NCBI RefSeq assembly: GCF_009176975.1
Contig: NZ_WEZG01000007.1
Coordinates: forward strand, 62,001-126,000
DNA length: 64,000 nucleotides
From: Aureimonas psammosilenae
Lineage (GTDB): Bacteria; Pseudomonadota; Alphaproteobacteria; Rhizobiales; Rhizobiaceae
Direction: 5' to 3'
Shown: positions 1 through 7,712 of the stretch, in pieces
How the letters are laid out: each line of letters starts with the position of its first letter
Numbering within the stretch: the first letter of the stretch is position 1
The notes under the pieces: model-generated
What the model saw: only the letters and a program-made list of their open reading frames with translations
Told to the model about the DNA's origin: nothing
The model's database searches: none
Program-made: the position numbers and the translations under genes

Positions 1-102
1 CTGAACGCCTCCGGCGGCAAGCCTGTCGCCATTTCCGAATTCCGATCCTACAATTTCACGTCTCGGCCTCCGACGACCTACGTTTTTGGAGCGTCCGCGT
101 AA
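1..102 (+). CDS. 3' end of a phage structural gene, probably portal protein (partial)
   Basis: An open frame enters from the left edge and codes for 33 residues ending SYNFTSRPPTTYVFGASA before a TAA stop. The stop overlaps the next ATG by one base (TAATG), so the two genes are translationally coupled. The visible piece is too short to identify by itself. The portal guess rests only on its position directly before the prohead protease and capsid genes, the usual HK97-type order. It could instead be another head gene. Confidence 0.45.
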   Translation: MNASGGKPVAISEFRSYNFTSRPPTTYVFGASA

Positions 103-614
103 TGGATCGTCTGGAAACCAAAGCCGCCTTCAGCATCGGCGAAGCTGGCGAGATCACCGCGACCGCATGGCCGTTCGGCACGGCCGATAGCTATGGCGAC
201 ATCATCACGAAGGGCGCCTTTGCTGGGGCGTCCCTGCCGCTGCCAATGCTCTTCGCGCATCGCCCCGACGATCCCGTTGGCGTTTGGGAAGCCGTCGAGG
301 AAACCGACGCAGGACTTATCGCCAAGGGCCGGCTTCTGTTGGGCAAGGTTGCCCGTGCGGATGAAATGGCAGCGCTGATTGGCGCGGGCGCACTATCGGG
401 CGTGTCCATCGGCTTCAACGGCACGAAGGCGACGTTCCGCAAGTCAGCCGGCCGCACGATCGGCCGCACCATTTCCAGCCTGAACCTTATGGAAATCTCG
501 CTCGTGACCTTCCCGGCCCATCCCGGCGCCCGGATCACTGGCGCGAAGAATGCCGCCCGCGCCATTGCGCTTGCGGAAGCTATCAACCGGGCCGCAGCCC
601 GCTTCACGATCTAA
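102..614 (+). CDS. HK97-family prohead protease
   Basis: This 170-residue protein would mature the procapsid by cleaving scaffold or capsid delta domains (peptidase family S78/U35). The visible family signature is the His-containing block MLFAHRPDDPVGVW near residues 49-62, a serine block GALSGVSIGF near residues 97-106, and the C-terminal block LMEISLVTFPAHPGARI near residues 129-145. Length is normal for the family. The start overlaps the stop of the preceding frame by one base. The major capsid gene follows after 17 bases, as expected for a protease-capsid pair. Confidence 0.93.
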   Translation: MDRLETKAAFSIGEAGEITATAWPFGTADSYGDIITKGAFAGASLPLPMLFAHRPDDPVGVWEAVEETDAGLIAKGRLLLGKVARADEMAALIGAGALSGVSIGFNGTKATFRKSAGRTIGRTISSLNLMEISLVTFPAHPGARITGAKNAARAIALAEAINRAAARFTI

Positions 615-631
615 GGACAATCGAACAAAAC

Positions 632-1786
632 ATGAATCTCGATCACTCGACGTTCTCGAACGTCTACGAAACCAAGAGCGCGGACGACGCAGCCGATACC
701 GACGCAATCATCACGAAGGCGCTGGAAGACTTCCAGTCGGCTTTCGAAGCGAAGATGGCCGCTGCCGAGAAGAAGGCCGCTGATCGTCTCGACAAGCTCG
801 AAACCAAGCTGAACCGTCCGGCGGTCCATACCGATACCGACAAGCCGGAAGCGACCATTGAGACGAAGGCGTTCAATCGCTTCCTTCGCCGTGGTGAAGC
901 TGGCATGTCGCCCGACGAACAGAAGGCAATGACCGTCGCGAACGACGCTTCGGGCGGCTATCTCGCGCCGGAAGCTCTCGCTTCCCAGATCATCACGAAG
1001 CTTGTCGAGTTCTCCCCGATCCGCGCTTACGCTAGCGTCATCACGATTGGCGCCGAATCCATCAAGCTGCCGGTTCAGACCGGCAACGTTTCCGCCTTCT
1101 GGGTGGACGAGACGGCCGAACGCACCGCTACTCAGCCCGCTTTCGGCCAACTCAGCCTGAAGCCTTGGGAGCTTGCGGCTTACACGGATATTTCCGTCCA
1201 GCTTCTCGAAGACAACGCCTATAACCTCGAAGGCTTCCTTGTGAACGACTTCGCGGAACAGTTCGGTAAGACCGAAAGTCTGGCGTTCGTGAAGGGAACC
1301 GGCCTGGGCCAGCCGACCGGCCTGATGAATTCCCTTGGTATCAACGAGGTGAAGACCGGCGCCGCTACTGGCTTCAAAACCTCGAACCAGATCGACACGC
1401 TCACCGACATGGTGACGGCACTTCCGGCCGCTTATTTCAACAGCGCCGTATGGGTCATGAACGCCAAGACCCTTGGCGAAATCCGAAAGTGGAAGGACGG
1501 AAACGGCTATCCGTTCGTGTTGAACCCGGTTTCGGGCGGCTTCTCGCAGCTTCTCGGCCGTCCGATCGTAATCGCGCCGGACATGGAAGACATTGGCGCC
1601 GGCAAGGCTCCGATCGTCCTGGGCGATCTCTCTGGCTATCAGATCGTGGACCGCGTTGGCTTCTCGACGCTTCGCGATCCCTACACGCTCGCCACGAAGG
1701 GGCAGGTTCGTATCAACGCCCGCAAGCGCGTGGGTGGCGACGTAACGCGCCCTGACCGCTTCGTGAAGCTCCGTATCGGATCGTAA
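632..1786 (+). CDS. Phage major capsid protein, HK97 fold
   Basis: This 384-residue protein builds the icosahedral shell. Residues 1-70 are charged and predicted helical (many K, E and D, for example KMAAAEKKAADRLDKLETKL), as expected for the N-terminal delta domain removed by the upstream protease. The mature part from about residue 100 has typical HK97 capsid text: SGGYLAPEALASQIITKL, the E-loop region, and a C-terminal P-domain with FVKGTGLGQPTGLMN. The ATG is preceded by AAGGACAATCG. The product is not fused to a separate scaffold gene. Confidence 0.95.
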   Translation: MNLDHSTFSNVYETKSADDAADTDAIITKALEDFQSAFEAKMAAAEKKAADRLDKLETKLNRPAVHTDTDKPEATIETKAFNRFLRRGEAGMSPDEQKAMTVANDASGGYLAPEALASQIITKLVEFSPIRAYASVITIGAESIKLPVQTGNVSAFWVDETAERTATQPAFGQLSLKPWELAAYTDISVQLLEDNAYNLEGFLVNDFAEQFGKTESLAFVKGTGLGQPTGLMNSLGINEVKTGAATGFKTSNQIDTLTDMVTALPAAYFNSAVWVMNAKTLGEIRKWKDGNGYPFVLNPVSGGFSQLLGRPIVIAPDMEDIGAGKAPIVLGDLSGYQIVDRVGFSTLRDPYTLATKGQVRINARKRVGGDVTRPDRFVKLRIGS

Positions 1787-1800
1787 GGGAGGGCGCGACC

Positions 1801-2280
1801 ATGGCCAACGAGAACGTTACGACCTCCACCGATATTAAGGTCTTCATCGCGGGCGAATCCACCGCGAAGACCAAAGCCGAGTTCGAAGCCCTGACCTGGG
1901 TGGAAGTCGGCAGCATCGCTGATATCAGCCCCTTCGGCGACAAGCGCGAACAAGTTTCGCTGGAACTCTACGGCGCCGGACGCCGCATCAAGCGCCCCGG
2001 CGTTCGTGATGCTGGCAACCTTACCCTCAAGGTGGCGCGCGATAGCTTCGACGCCGGCCAAAACCTCGCCCGTGCGGGTTATGAGGGCGGTAAGCCGAAC
2101 GCCTTGAAGGTTGTTCTTCCCGATCGTCCGACCGGCACGAACGGCAAGCCGACGACGATCTACGCGCTTGGCGTCATTCTCTCGAAGGAGCTTGAACCGG
2201 GCGGGCCGAACAACATCCTCATGCAAAATTTCGACGTGGCGTTGACCGACGCGCCGCTCGAAATTCTCGCGACCGTCTAA
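1801..2280 (+). CDS. Phage major tail tube protein
   Basis: A 159-residue protein rich in beta-strand-type sequence, with the pattern LTWVEVGSIADISPFGDK and then REQVSLELYGAGRRIKRPG. This resembles the tail tube proteins of siphophages of lambda/HK97 type. It follows the capsid gene by 14 bases with GGGAGGGCGCGACC ahead of the ATG, a good ribosome binding site. The next gene looks like a tail assembly chaperone, which fits the tube assignment. Assignment is by family resemblance and position, not by a catalytic motif. Confidence 0.75.
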   Translation: MANENVTTSTDIKVFIAGESTAKTKAEFEALTWVEVGSIADISPFGDKREQVSLELYGAGRRIKRPGVRDAGNLTLKVARDSFDAGQNLARAGYEGGKPNALKVVLPDRPTGTNGKPTTIYALGVILSKELEPGGPNNILMQNFDVALTDAPLEILATV

Positions 2281-2289
2281 GGCCGGTTC

Positions 2290-2862
2290 GTGGCGCGGCT
2301 CGCGAATCCTATCCTGATAGGGACGGAAGAACTCCGGCCGTCCCTGCGAGCCGCGTTACGTATGGTGCGCGACTACGATGGCTTCTCGGCAGTCCTGAAG
2401 GGCATTGCCGAGGGGAACACCATCGTTCTTTCGCGCCTCTTTGGCGAGTGCGGGCTTAATGACCCCGCACTCGCCAGCCTCTTCCATGTTCCCGGCCGAA
2501 ACCTCGCGTCCCGCGTTGCCGAGCTTCAGCCGATCGCATTCGATCTCGCCTTTGACCTTCTCCGCTTCGATCCCGACGCCAAGGAAGAGCGCAAACCAGC
2601 CGATCCGAACGCCAAACCGCGCGACGTTCTGAAGGAATGCGAAGCGCTCTTTGGCTTCGCAACAGGCATTCTGAAATGGACGCCGGAAGTTGCGTGGAAC
2701 GCAACCCCTGGCGAGATCGTGGCAGCTTGGAACTACCGCGACGAAGCCTTCACGTCGCCTGAAGACCGGAAGAAGAAGGAAATCGCTTCCCTTCCGCTTG
2801 CCGAGCGCACCCGTCTCACCTTCGCCAGCATCGGCACCCGGAAGGAAGGCGATGCCGAGTAA
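2290..2862 (+). CDS. Probable tail assembly chaperone
   Basis: A 190-residue protein starting with GTG. It lies between the tail tube gene and an HNH gene, where gpG/TAC-type tail assembly chaperones are usually found. The segment GILKWTPEVAWNATPGEIVA (about residues 128-147) is like the W-rich motif of alphaproteobacterial phage and GTA tail chaperones. The last 11 bases overlap the HNH gene. I see no slippery sequence or second-frame extension, so a lambda G/GT-type frameshift is not supported here. An internal ATG at 2362 is an alternative start. Confidence 0.6.
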   Translation: MARLANPILIGTEELRPSLRAALRMVRDYDGFSAVLKGIAEGNTIVLSRLFGECGLNDPALASLFHVPGRNLASRVAELQPIAFDLAFDLLRFDPDAKEERKPADPNAKPRDVLKECEALFGFATGILKWTPEVAWNATPGEIVAAWNYRDEAFTSPEDRKKKEIASLPLAERTRLTFASIGTRKEGDAE

Positions 2863-3196
2863 GCCGGCCCGCCTCTGCGGTTGCGGCCGGAAGGTTCCGG
2901 GCGGCGAACGCTGCCAATGCCAAGTCGCCAACGATCGCGCACGCAAGGCTCGATACGACGCCAAACGCCCTTCGGCCTCCGCTCGTGGATACGGCTCGAA
3001 ATGGCGCGAAGCCCGCGTCGTGTTCCTCACGGCCAATCCCATCTGCCGCATGTGCGGCGCCCCTTCAACTGTCGTGGATCACATCATCCCGCACCGCATG
3101 GACCTCAAGTTGTTTTGGAGAAGGTCGAACTGGCAGCCGCTATGTCAGCCTTGCCATAGCTCGCAAAAGCAAGCCGAAGAGAAAACATCCTCATGA
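2852..3196 (+). CDS. Phage HNH endonuclease
   Basis: A 114-residue protein. Two zinc-type cysteine pairs frame an HNH core: CRMCGAPSTVVDHIIPHR, then NWQPLCQPCHSSQK near the C-terminus. The extra N-terminal CGCGR and CQCQ cysteines suggest a further metal knuckle. In HK97-like phages such HNH proteins usually sit beside the terminase and assist genome cleavage during packaging; here the terminase is about 3 kb further down. The start at 2852 is chosen because GGAAGGAAGGCG precedes the ATG and the upstream in-frame extension is antisense-like. It ends in an ATGA overlap with the next small gene. Confidence 0.88.
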   Translation: MPSKPARLCGCGRKVPGGERCQCQVANDRARKARYDAKRPSASARGYGSKWREARVVFLTANPICRMCGAPSTVVDHIIPHRMDLKLFWRRSNWQPLCQPCHSSQKQAEEKTSS

Positions 3197-3357
3197 TTAC
3201 CGTTGAACAAAACTCCATTCTCATCCTTCAAGCGGATGACTCTTTCCATCCGCAGCTAATCCGTGCGGCTGGCGATGCTATTCGCACACGCTTGGAAGGA
3301 CGTGCGGACGTTTTGATTCTTCCGGCTGGCTTGAAGTTGGTTGCTGTCGCCAAATGA
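3193..3357 (+). CDS. Small phage protein of unknown function (54 aa)
   Basis: This short gene is defined by overlaps at both ends: its ATG overlaps the HNH stop (ATGA at 3193) and its TGA overlaps the ATG of the next tail gene (ATGA at 3354). The product begins MITVEQNSILILQADDSF and ends GLKLVAVAK. It has no recognisable motif and no membrane segment. The double translational coupling makes it very likely to be expressed. Confidence 0.7.
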   Translation: MITVEQNSILILQADDSFHPQLIRAAGDAIRTRLEGRADVLILPAGLKLVAVAK

Positions 3358-3710
3358 CGCTTCCCACCTTCAACCCGCCCCTCGCACCTTCTGTTGGCGG
3401 CTCCGATACGCCGGAAGTCAAGTTGCTGACGGTTCAGTTCGGCGGCGGTTACACGCAAACGACCGGCGACGGGATCAACCATATCCGCAAGGTTCGCGAA
3501 CTCACCTGGGAAGCGCTCTATCCCGAAGAACATGCTGAGATCATCGCGTTTCTCGAAGAGCGCGCCGGCTATAAGACCTTCTATTTCCAGCTTCAGCATG
3601 ACGCCAAGCCGGTCAAGTGGACCTGCGAGAAGTGGTCCAGCACGACCGTTTCGGGTGACTACTTCCGCCTGAATGCAACCTTCCGTCAGTCCTTCACGAT
3701 GGAGGCATGA
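3354..3710 (+). CDS. Phage minor tail protein, lambda gpM-like
   Basis: A 118-residue protein with the hallmark of the Phage_min_tail family: an N-terminal beta-rich part with VQFGGGYTQTTGDGINH near residues 28-44, a central block LYPEEHAEIIAFLEERAGYKT, and W-containing C-terminal text. gpM-type proteins form part of the tail-tip network in siphophages. Both ends overlap neighbours by four bases, so it belongs to one coupled operon with the flanking genes. Confidence 0.8.
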   Translation: MTLPTFNPPLAPSVGGSDTPEVKLLTVQFGGGYTQTTGDGINHIRKVRELTWEALYPEEHAEIIAFLEERAGYKTFYFQLQHDAKPVKWTCEKWSSTTVSGDYFRLNATFRQSFTMEA

Positions 3711-4255
3711 CGATGACGGAAGCCGATCGTCTCTACGTCGAAGAGTTCGCAACTGAAAGCGCGGACCTGATGCGCCGCGCTCTCGCCTATGCCGCACAGA
3801 AGCGGGCGGAAGAGCGGGCGAAGGCACTTGGCATTCCGCTCAAGGATGGTGCCTTCAACAGCCGCACCCGATCAGATTGCACGCGTAAGCAACGCCAATA
3901 CGAGATCAACGGCGAAACTAAGAAACTAAAAGAATGGTGCGCTCACTACGGAATTAAACAGGCCACCGTAATCGGACGGATGCAAAAAGGCGCGTCCTTA
4001 TTCGACGCCCTAACGATGCCACTTAAGAAAGTTGGCGGTAAAGGACGAGGACGCAAACCATCTCTTCACACCATGAATGGTGAATCGAAGACGCTGACCG
4101 AATGGGCGAAGTATCTTGGTATCAATAAAGCAACGCTTGATCATCGTATATGGCGCGGGATGACCTTTATACAAGCCGTTGCTATGGGTAGCAAAGGCCG
4201 TGGTCAGCATCTCCGTAAGACCGGGGGTGGGTCCGAACTTTCGCCAGTTGACTGA
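3707..4255 (+). CDS. Phage protein with two tandem DNA-binding-type repeats
   Basis: A 182-residue protein with two regions. Residues 1-55 are helical and of ordinary phage composition (MTMTEADRLYVEEFATESAD). Residues 66-106 and 124-164 are two copies of a module: INGETKKLKEWCAHYGIKQA followed by GRMQKG, and MNGESKTLTEWAKYLGINKA followed by RIWRG. This pattern (nGe-k-l-eWa--lGi----l--Ri-rG---eAl) matches helix-turn-helix modules often attached to homing endonucleases (NUMOD/IENR-like). No nuclease domain is present. One hand-counted 60-base line inside the repeats (3901-3960) has 25 G/C, against a GC-rich surround, which suggests a later insertion into a small tail gene. Confidence 0.75.
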   Translation: MTMTEADRLYVEEFATESADLMRRALAYAAQKRAEERAKALGIPLKDGAFNSRTRSDCTRKQRQYEINGETKKLKEWCAHYGIKQATVIGRMQKGASLFDALTMPLKKVGGKGRGRKPSLHTMNGESKTLTEWAKYLGINKATLDHRIWRGMTFIQAVAMGSKGRGQHLRKTGGGSELSPVD

Positions 4256-4308
4256 AGACCGGCCCTCCTCCCCCCGCACAAACTCGCCCGCAAATAGGAT
4301 TTTTTTGA

Positions 4309-4584
4309 ATGGCCGTGACGGTCGAAGGCCTCAAGGCCCATTTGAACATCGAAGATGACTACGACGATACGCTTCTCGCCCTTCTGTTGACCGAGGCGAA
4401 ATCCTGGATTTCCGGGCATATCGATGCCCCGTTCCCCGAGACGAAGACGCCGGCCGCGCTCGATGGCGCCGCCCGTCAGCTAGCCGCGCATTGGTATCTC
4501 AACCGTCGCGGTGACGAAGAAAACGGCGCAATTCCGGGCTCCGTTCGGGCACTTTGCGCACCGTTTATCGTGTGGTCCTTCTGA
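4309..4584 (+). CDS. Phage head-tail connector, gp6-like
   Basis: A 91-residue protein matching the gp6-like connector family: an N-terminal VEGLKAHLNIEDDYDDTLLA, then alpha-helical LLLTEAKSWISGHID, and a C-terminal domain with aromatic residues. gp6-type proteins form the ring below the portal. A 53-base gap separates it from the repeat protein, one of the few gaps in the module. The next gene begins one base after its stop. Confidence 0.85.
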   Translation: MAVTVEGLKAHLNIEDDYDDTLLALLLTEAKSWISGHIDAPFPETKTPAALDGAARQLAAHWYLNRRGDEENGAIPGSVRALCAPFIVWSF

Positions 4585-4585
4585 T

Positions 4586-4963
4586 ATGGCGCGTTCGAAC
4601 GAACAACTTCGGCGCCTTCAAGCTCGCCTGGAAGGGATGCCGGCCGCGATCAAGCTCGCCATTCAGCCTGCTTTGGACAAGAGTGCGGCCGAACTCGTAG
4701 CACTCGCGAAGGCTCTGGCGCCCGTAGATCAAGGCGACCTGAAGGATTCTATCCACTTCACCGCTGGCGAACATGAACTCGCGCGGAAGATCGTCGCTGG
4801 CGATGCGGAGGCGCACTATGCCCGTTGGGTGGAGTTCGGAACCGTGGACACGCCCCAACAGGCCTTCCTTTTCCCGGCCTATCGGACGCTTCGCGATAAG
4901 ATCAAGCGCCGCCTTCAGCGCGAGGCTAACAAGGCCATTAAGGCCTACTGGGCCGCGCGATGA
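4586..4963 (+). CDS. HK97 gp10-like tail completion protein
   Basis: This 125-residue protein has the gp10 family pattern: helix-rich N-terminus, ALAPVDQGDLKDSIHF near residues 44-59, and AHYARWVEFGTVDTPQQAFL near 76-95. These proteins complete the head-tail junction. The start at 4586 is chosen because it follows the previous stop at once and begins the conserved part; an in-frame extension reaching back to 4511 would overlap the connector gene. The stop overlaps the next ATG (ATGA). Confidence 0.88.
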   Translation: MARSNEQLRRLQARLEGMPAAIKLAIQPALDKSAAELVALAKALAPVDQGDLKDSIHFTAGEHELARKIVAGDAEAHYARWVEFGTVDTPQQAFLFPAYRTLRDKIKRRLQREANKAIKAYWAAR

Positions 4964-5370
4964 TCGAACCGACCCTTGCCCTTCAGGACGCTATCGGCGC
5001 GCGTCTAGCTGGCACGAAAGCCGTAACCGATCTCGTTCCGGCCGCCTCTATCGTGGACGGGCCGCGCACCCCTGCGGCGTTCCCTTCGATCATCATCGGC
5101 GAAGGGCAGACCGCCTATGAGGAAGTCACCTACGAGCGGAAGCACGTTCGCGTCTTCATGGACCTGCATATCTGGACTGACGAGGAATCCCTTGCCGGCG
5201 CCAAAATCATCACCGGCGCCGTGCTTGGCGCCTTGGATCAACCTCTCACCCCGGAAGGCATAGCCCTTGTGGACCTCTATATTGCGGGCACTCGCTTCCT
5301 TCGCGATCCTTCTCGCAACTACGGCCGCGCCATCGTCAGCGTCGAGGCTATCGTCGGACGGCTCGCATGA
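4960..5370 (+). CDS. DUF3168 tail completion/terminator protein
   Basis: A 136-residue protein with the DUF3168 layout: N-terminal LALQDAIGARLAGTKAVTDL, a central strand-rich AAFPSIIIGEGQTA, and the C-terminal IAGTRFLRDPSRNYGRAIVS. Relatives act at the tail terminus or neck. ATGA overlaps join it to gp10-like and head-closure genes on both sides, so the three neck proteins are made in coupled fashion. Confidence 0.87.
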   Translation: MIEPTLALQDAIGARLAGTKAVTDLVPAASIVDGPRTPAAFPSIIIGEGQTAYEEVTYERKHVRVFMDLHIWTDEESLAGAKIITGAVLGALDQPLTPEGIALVDLYIAGTRFLRDPSRNYGRAIVSVEAIVGRLA

Positions 5371-5684
5371 TCGATCCGGCCAAGCTCAATCGCTCCATCA
5401 TCATTGAGCGCGAGACGACGACGCTCGACAGGCATCGCCGGCCGCTGAAGGCCTGGACGAAGCTCGCCAGCCGTAGGGCGGAACTCGTCACGCTTTCGAC
5501 GGAAGAGTTTATCGCCGCGTATGGCGAGAACGCCAAGCGGACGCTCGTCTTCCGCATCCGCTTCCTTCGCGATCTCACGACGAAGGACCGGCTCACCTAC
5601 GAAGGCGCTGCCTTCAACATCGTGGACATTCAGGAACTCGGCTTCCGCGAAGGCTTGGAAATCCGTGCCGAGGCTGTCGAATGA
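5367..5684 (+). CDS. Phage head closure protein (head-tail adaptor)
   Basis: This 105-residue protein fits the head closure family (SPP1 gp16/HK97 gp7 type): it starts MIDPAKLNRSIIIERETTT, has a central RAELVTLSTEEFIAAYGENA, and ends with the beta-barrel strand text YEGAAFNIVDIQELG. It closes the portal channel after packaging. Both ends overlap neighbours by four bases. Confidence 0.87.
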   Translation: MIDPAKLNRSIIIERETTTLDRHRRPLKAWTKLASRRAELVTLSTEEFIAAYGENAKRTLVFRIRFLRDLTTKDRLTYEGAAFNIVDIQELGFREGLEIRAEAVE

Positions 5685-6082
5685 GGGGCCGGAAGCCGAA
5701 CGAGATCGCGCCTGGCTCTTCCGTCTTGATGGAAGCACCGAAGCCGCCCGCGCACCTGGCACCCGACGCCAAGCGGGAATGGAAGCGCATTGCGCCCATT
5801 CTCGTTGAGCGCGGCGTTCTGACAGGCGCCGATCTCGGCATCCTCGAAAGCTATTGCACGGCCTTCGCTCGGATGCGCGAAGCCGAGCGCACGATCGCGC
5901 GCGAAGGCGTCACCTTCCTGAACGCGAGGGGCGAACACAAACGCCATCCGGCATCCGGCATCCAAAACGAAAGCATCAAGACGATGCGGCTTTGCGCGAA
6001 CGAGCTTGGGCTAACGCCCGTCAGCCGCTCGCGATCGAACTTCAAGACCGACGATGGCGACGATTCCAGCCTGGATTTTTGA
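5681..6082 (+). CDS. Terminase small subunit, P27 family
   Basis: A 133-residue protein that recognises packaging-site DNA and hands it to the large subunit. P27-family text is visible: MRGRKPNE at the start, then a proline-rich linker, PDAKREWKRIAPILVERGVL near residues 28-47, and ESIKTMRLCANELGLTPVSR near 96-115. It overlaps the terminase large subunit by 29 bases. Its place after the head-closure gene, instead of before the portal, is unusual. Confidence 0.9.
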   Translation: MRGRKPNEIAPGSSVLMEAPKPPAHLAPDAKREWKRIAPILVERGVLTGADLGILESYCTAFARMREAERTIAREGVTFLNARGEHKRHPASGIQNESIKTMRLCANELGLTPVSRSRSNFKTDDGDDSSLDF

Positions 6083-7703
6083 CGGCTCCCCGATCCCCGA
6101 TCCGTTCGGCCATGGCGAGCGCGCCATTCAGTTTCTCCGGGCGATGAAGCACCCGAAGAACAGCGCGCCCGGCCATCCGTTCGAACTGTCGCTTTTCCAA
6201 GAGCGGGTTATCCGCCGTTTGGAAGGCGACCGACATACCGTAGACGATCCCGATCTCGGCATCCGAGCTGGCGATCGGAAGTTTCGTCGCGCGTTCCTGG
6301 GCCTGCCGAGGGGCAACCGGAAGACCGCCCTTTGCGGCGCACTGGCGTTGCTCGCGCTTCGCGGGCCGAACCGCACTCCCGGCAGCGTCGTGGTTTCTGC
6401 CGCTGGCGCCGTCGAGCAAGCGCGCGAACTCTTCAACGAAGTGAAGCTCATTGTCGAACACGACCCGCGCCTCGGCCGGCATATGCGCGTCAAGACGACG
6501 AACGCTTCGATCACCTATCCCAAGGCCAGCACGACCTATCGCGCCGTTTCCGCGAACGGTCGCGTTCAGCACGGCAAGACGCCAAGCCTCATCATCGCGG
6601 ACGAACTGCATATCTGGAAGGGAACGGCCGGCCGTGAGCTTTGGGACTCACTCCGCTCGGCAACCTCGAAGATCAAGAACACGGTTTTCGTCGTCGCCAC
6701 GACTGCCGGCGCCGGCCAAGAGAACCTTGCCTATGAGCAATGGGACTACGCCCTGAAGGTTCAGCGCGGGGAGATCATCGACCCGTCATTTCTGCCGATC
6801 ATCTTCGCGGCCGATAAGGACGACGACTGGCGCGATCCCGAACTTTGGAAGCTCGTCAATCCGGGGATGCGGGACGGTTATCCCGACATTGGCGGTTTCC
6901 ATGCCGACCTTGCCCTTGCCGAACGCTCTGCGTCCGACCGCACCCGTTTCCAGCAATACAACCTCAATATGTGGCAGGAAGAATCCACTTCGCCGTTCGT
7001 GGATATGAAGGTCTACGACGAGGGCGCCGCCGCGTTCGATGCCGAGTTGCTGGAACGGCTGAAGGGCGAACCCTGCTACGTTGGCGTTGATCTTTCCATC
7101 TCCGACGACCTGACGGCGATCGTTGCCGCGTGGCGCGATCCCGATGACGAAGAAGGTTTCATCGTCCGACCGTGGTTCTTTCTGCCGGAAGAGACGATCG
7201 AAAAGCACGATAAGTCTGACGGCGTTCCCTATGGCGCATGGGTGAAGGATGGGCTTGTCGAAGCCATCCCCGGTCCCGTTGTGGACCAGAAGCGGATTGC
7301 GGAAGTCCTTCGCGAGCTTTGCGAGACCTACGCCGTTCAGGAAATCGCATACGATCCCGCGCGCGCCAGCTTGCTCATGACGGCGCTTGGCGAGGAAGGC
7401 CTTCCCGTCCTTCGCTTCGATCAAAGCTGGCGCTTGATGGCGCCCGCTGCCGACGCCCTCAAGCGTGCAATCGTCGGGCGACACTTCCGCCATGGCGGCA
7501 ACGCCGTGCTTCGCTGGAACTTCGAAAACGTCGTCGTCGTCCGCGACCGGAATGACAACATCGCCATGCACAAGGGCAAGTCGAAGAAGCGCATTGACGG
7601 CGCTGTCGCTGCCGCCATGGCCGTTGCCCGCGCTGCCGCGAACGAAGTTACTTCCAATCCCCTCAATAGTCCCGACTGCGATCCCGCGTCGTGGTTCGCA
7701 TAA
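6054..7703 (+). CDS. Terminase large subunit
   Basis: A 549-residue packaging motor and nuclease. The N-terminal ATPase has a Walker A-like AFLGLPRGNRKTALCGA near residues 80-96 and Walker B SLIIADELHIW near residues 178-188. The C-terminal RNase H-like nuclease shows CYVGVDLSISDDLTAIVAAW near residue 341 onward and the distal acidic KKRIDGAVAAAMA near 511-523. Length is typical of HK97-type TerL. It overlaps TerS by 29 bases and is followed after 9 bases by the tape measure gene. Confidence 0.96.
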   Translation: MATIPAWIFDGSPIPDPFGHGERAIQFLRAMKHPKNSAPGHPFELSLFQERVIRRLEGDRHTVDDPDLGIRAGDRKFRRAFLGLPRGNRKTALCGALALLALRGPNRTPGSVVVSAAGAVEQARELFNEVKLIVEHDPRLGRHMRVKTTNASITYPKASTTYRAVSANGRVQHGKTPSLIIADELHIWKGTAGRELWDSLRSATSKIKNTVFVVATTAGAGQENLAYEQWDYALKVQRGEIIDPSFLPIIFAADKDDDWRDPELWKLVNPGMRDGYPDIGGFHADLALAERSASDRTRFQQYNLNMWQEESTSPFVDMKVYDEGAAAFDAELLERLKGEPCYVGVDLSISDDLTAIVAAWRDPDDEEGFIVRPWFFLPEETIEKHDKSDGVPYGAWVKDGLVEAIPGPVVDQKRIAEVLRELCETYAVQEIAYDPARASLLMTALGEEGLPVLRFDQSWRLMAPAADALKRAIVGRHFRHGGNAVLRWNFENVVVVRDRNDNIAMHKGKSKKRIDGAVAAAMAVARAAANEVTSNPLNSPDCDPASWFA

Positions 7704-7712
7704 GGAACCCCC

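Noticed and set aside
3707-4255. Reading the repeat protein as a homing endonuclease
   Set aside because: No HNH, GIY-YIG or LAGLIDADG motif is present; only the DNA-binding-type repeats are seen.
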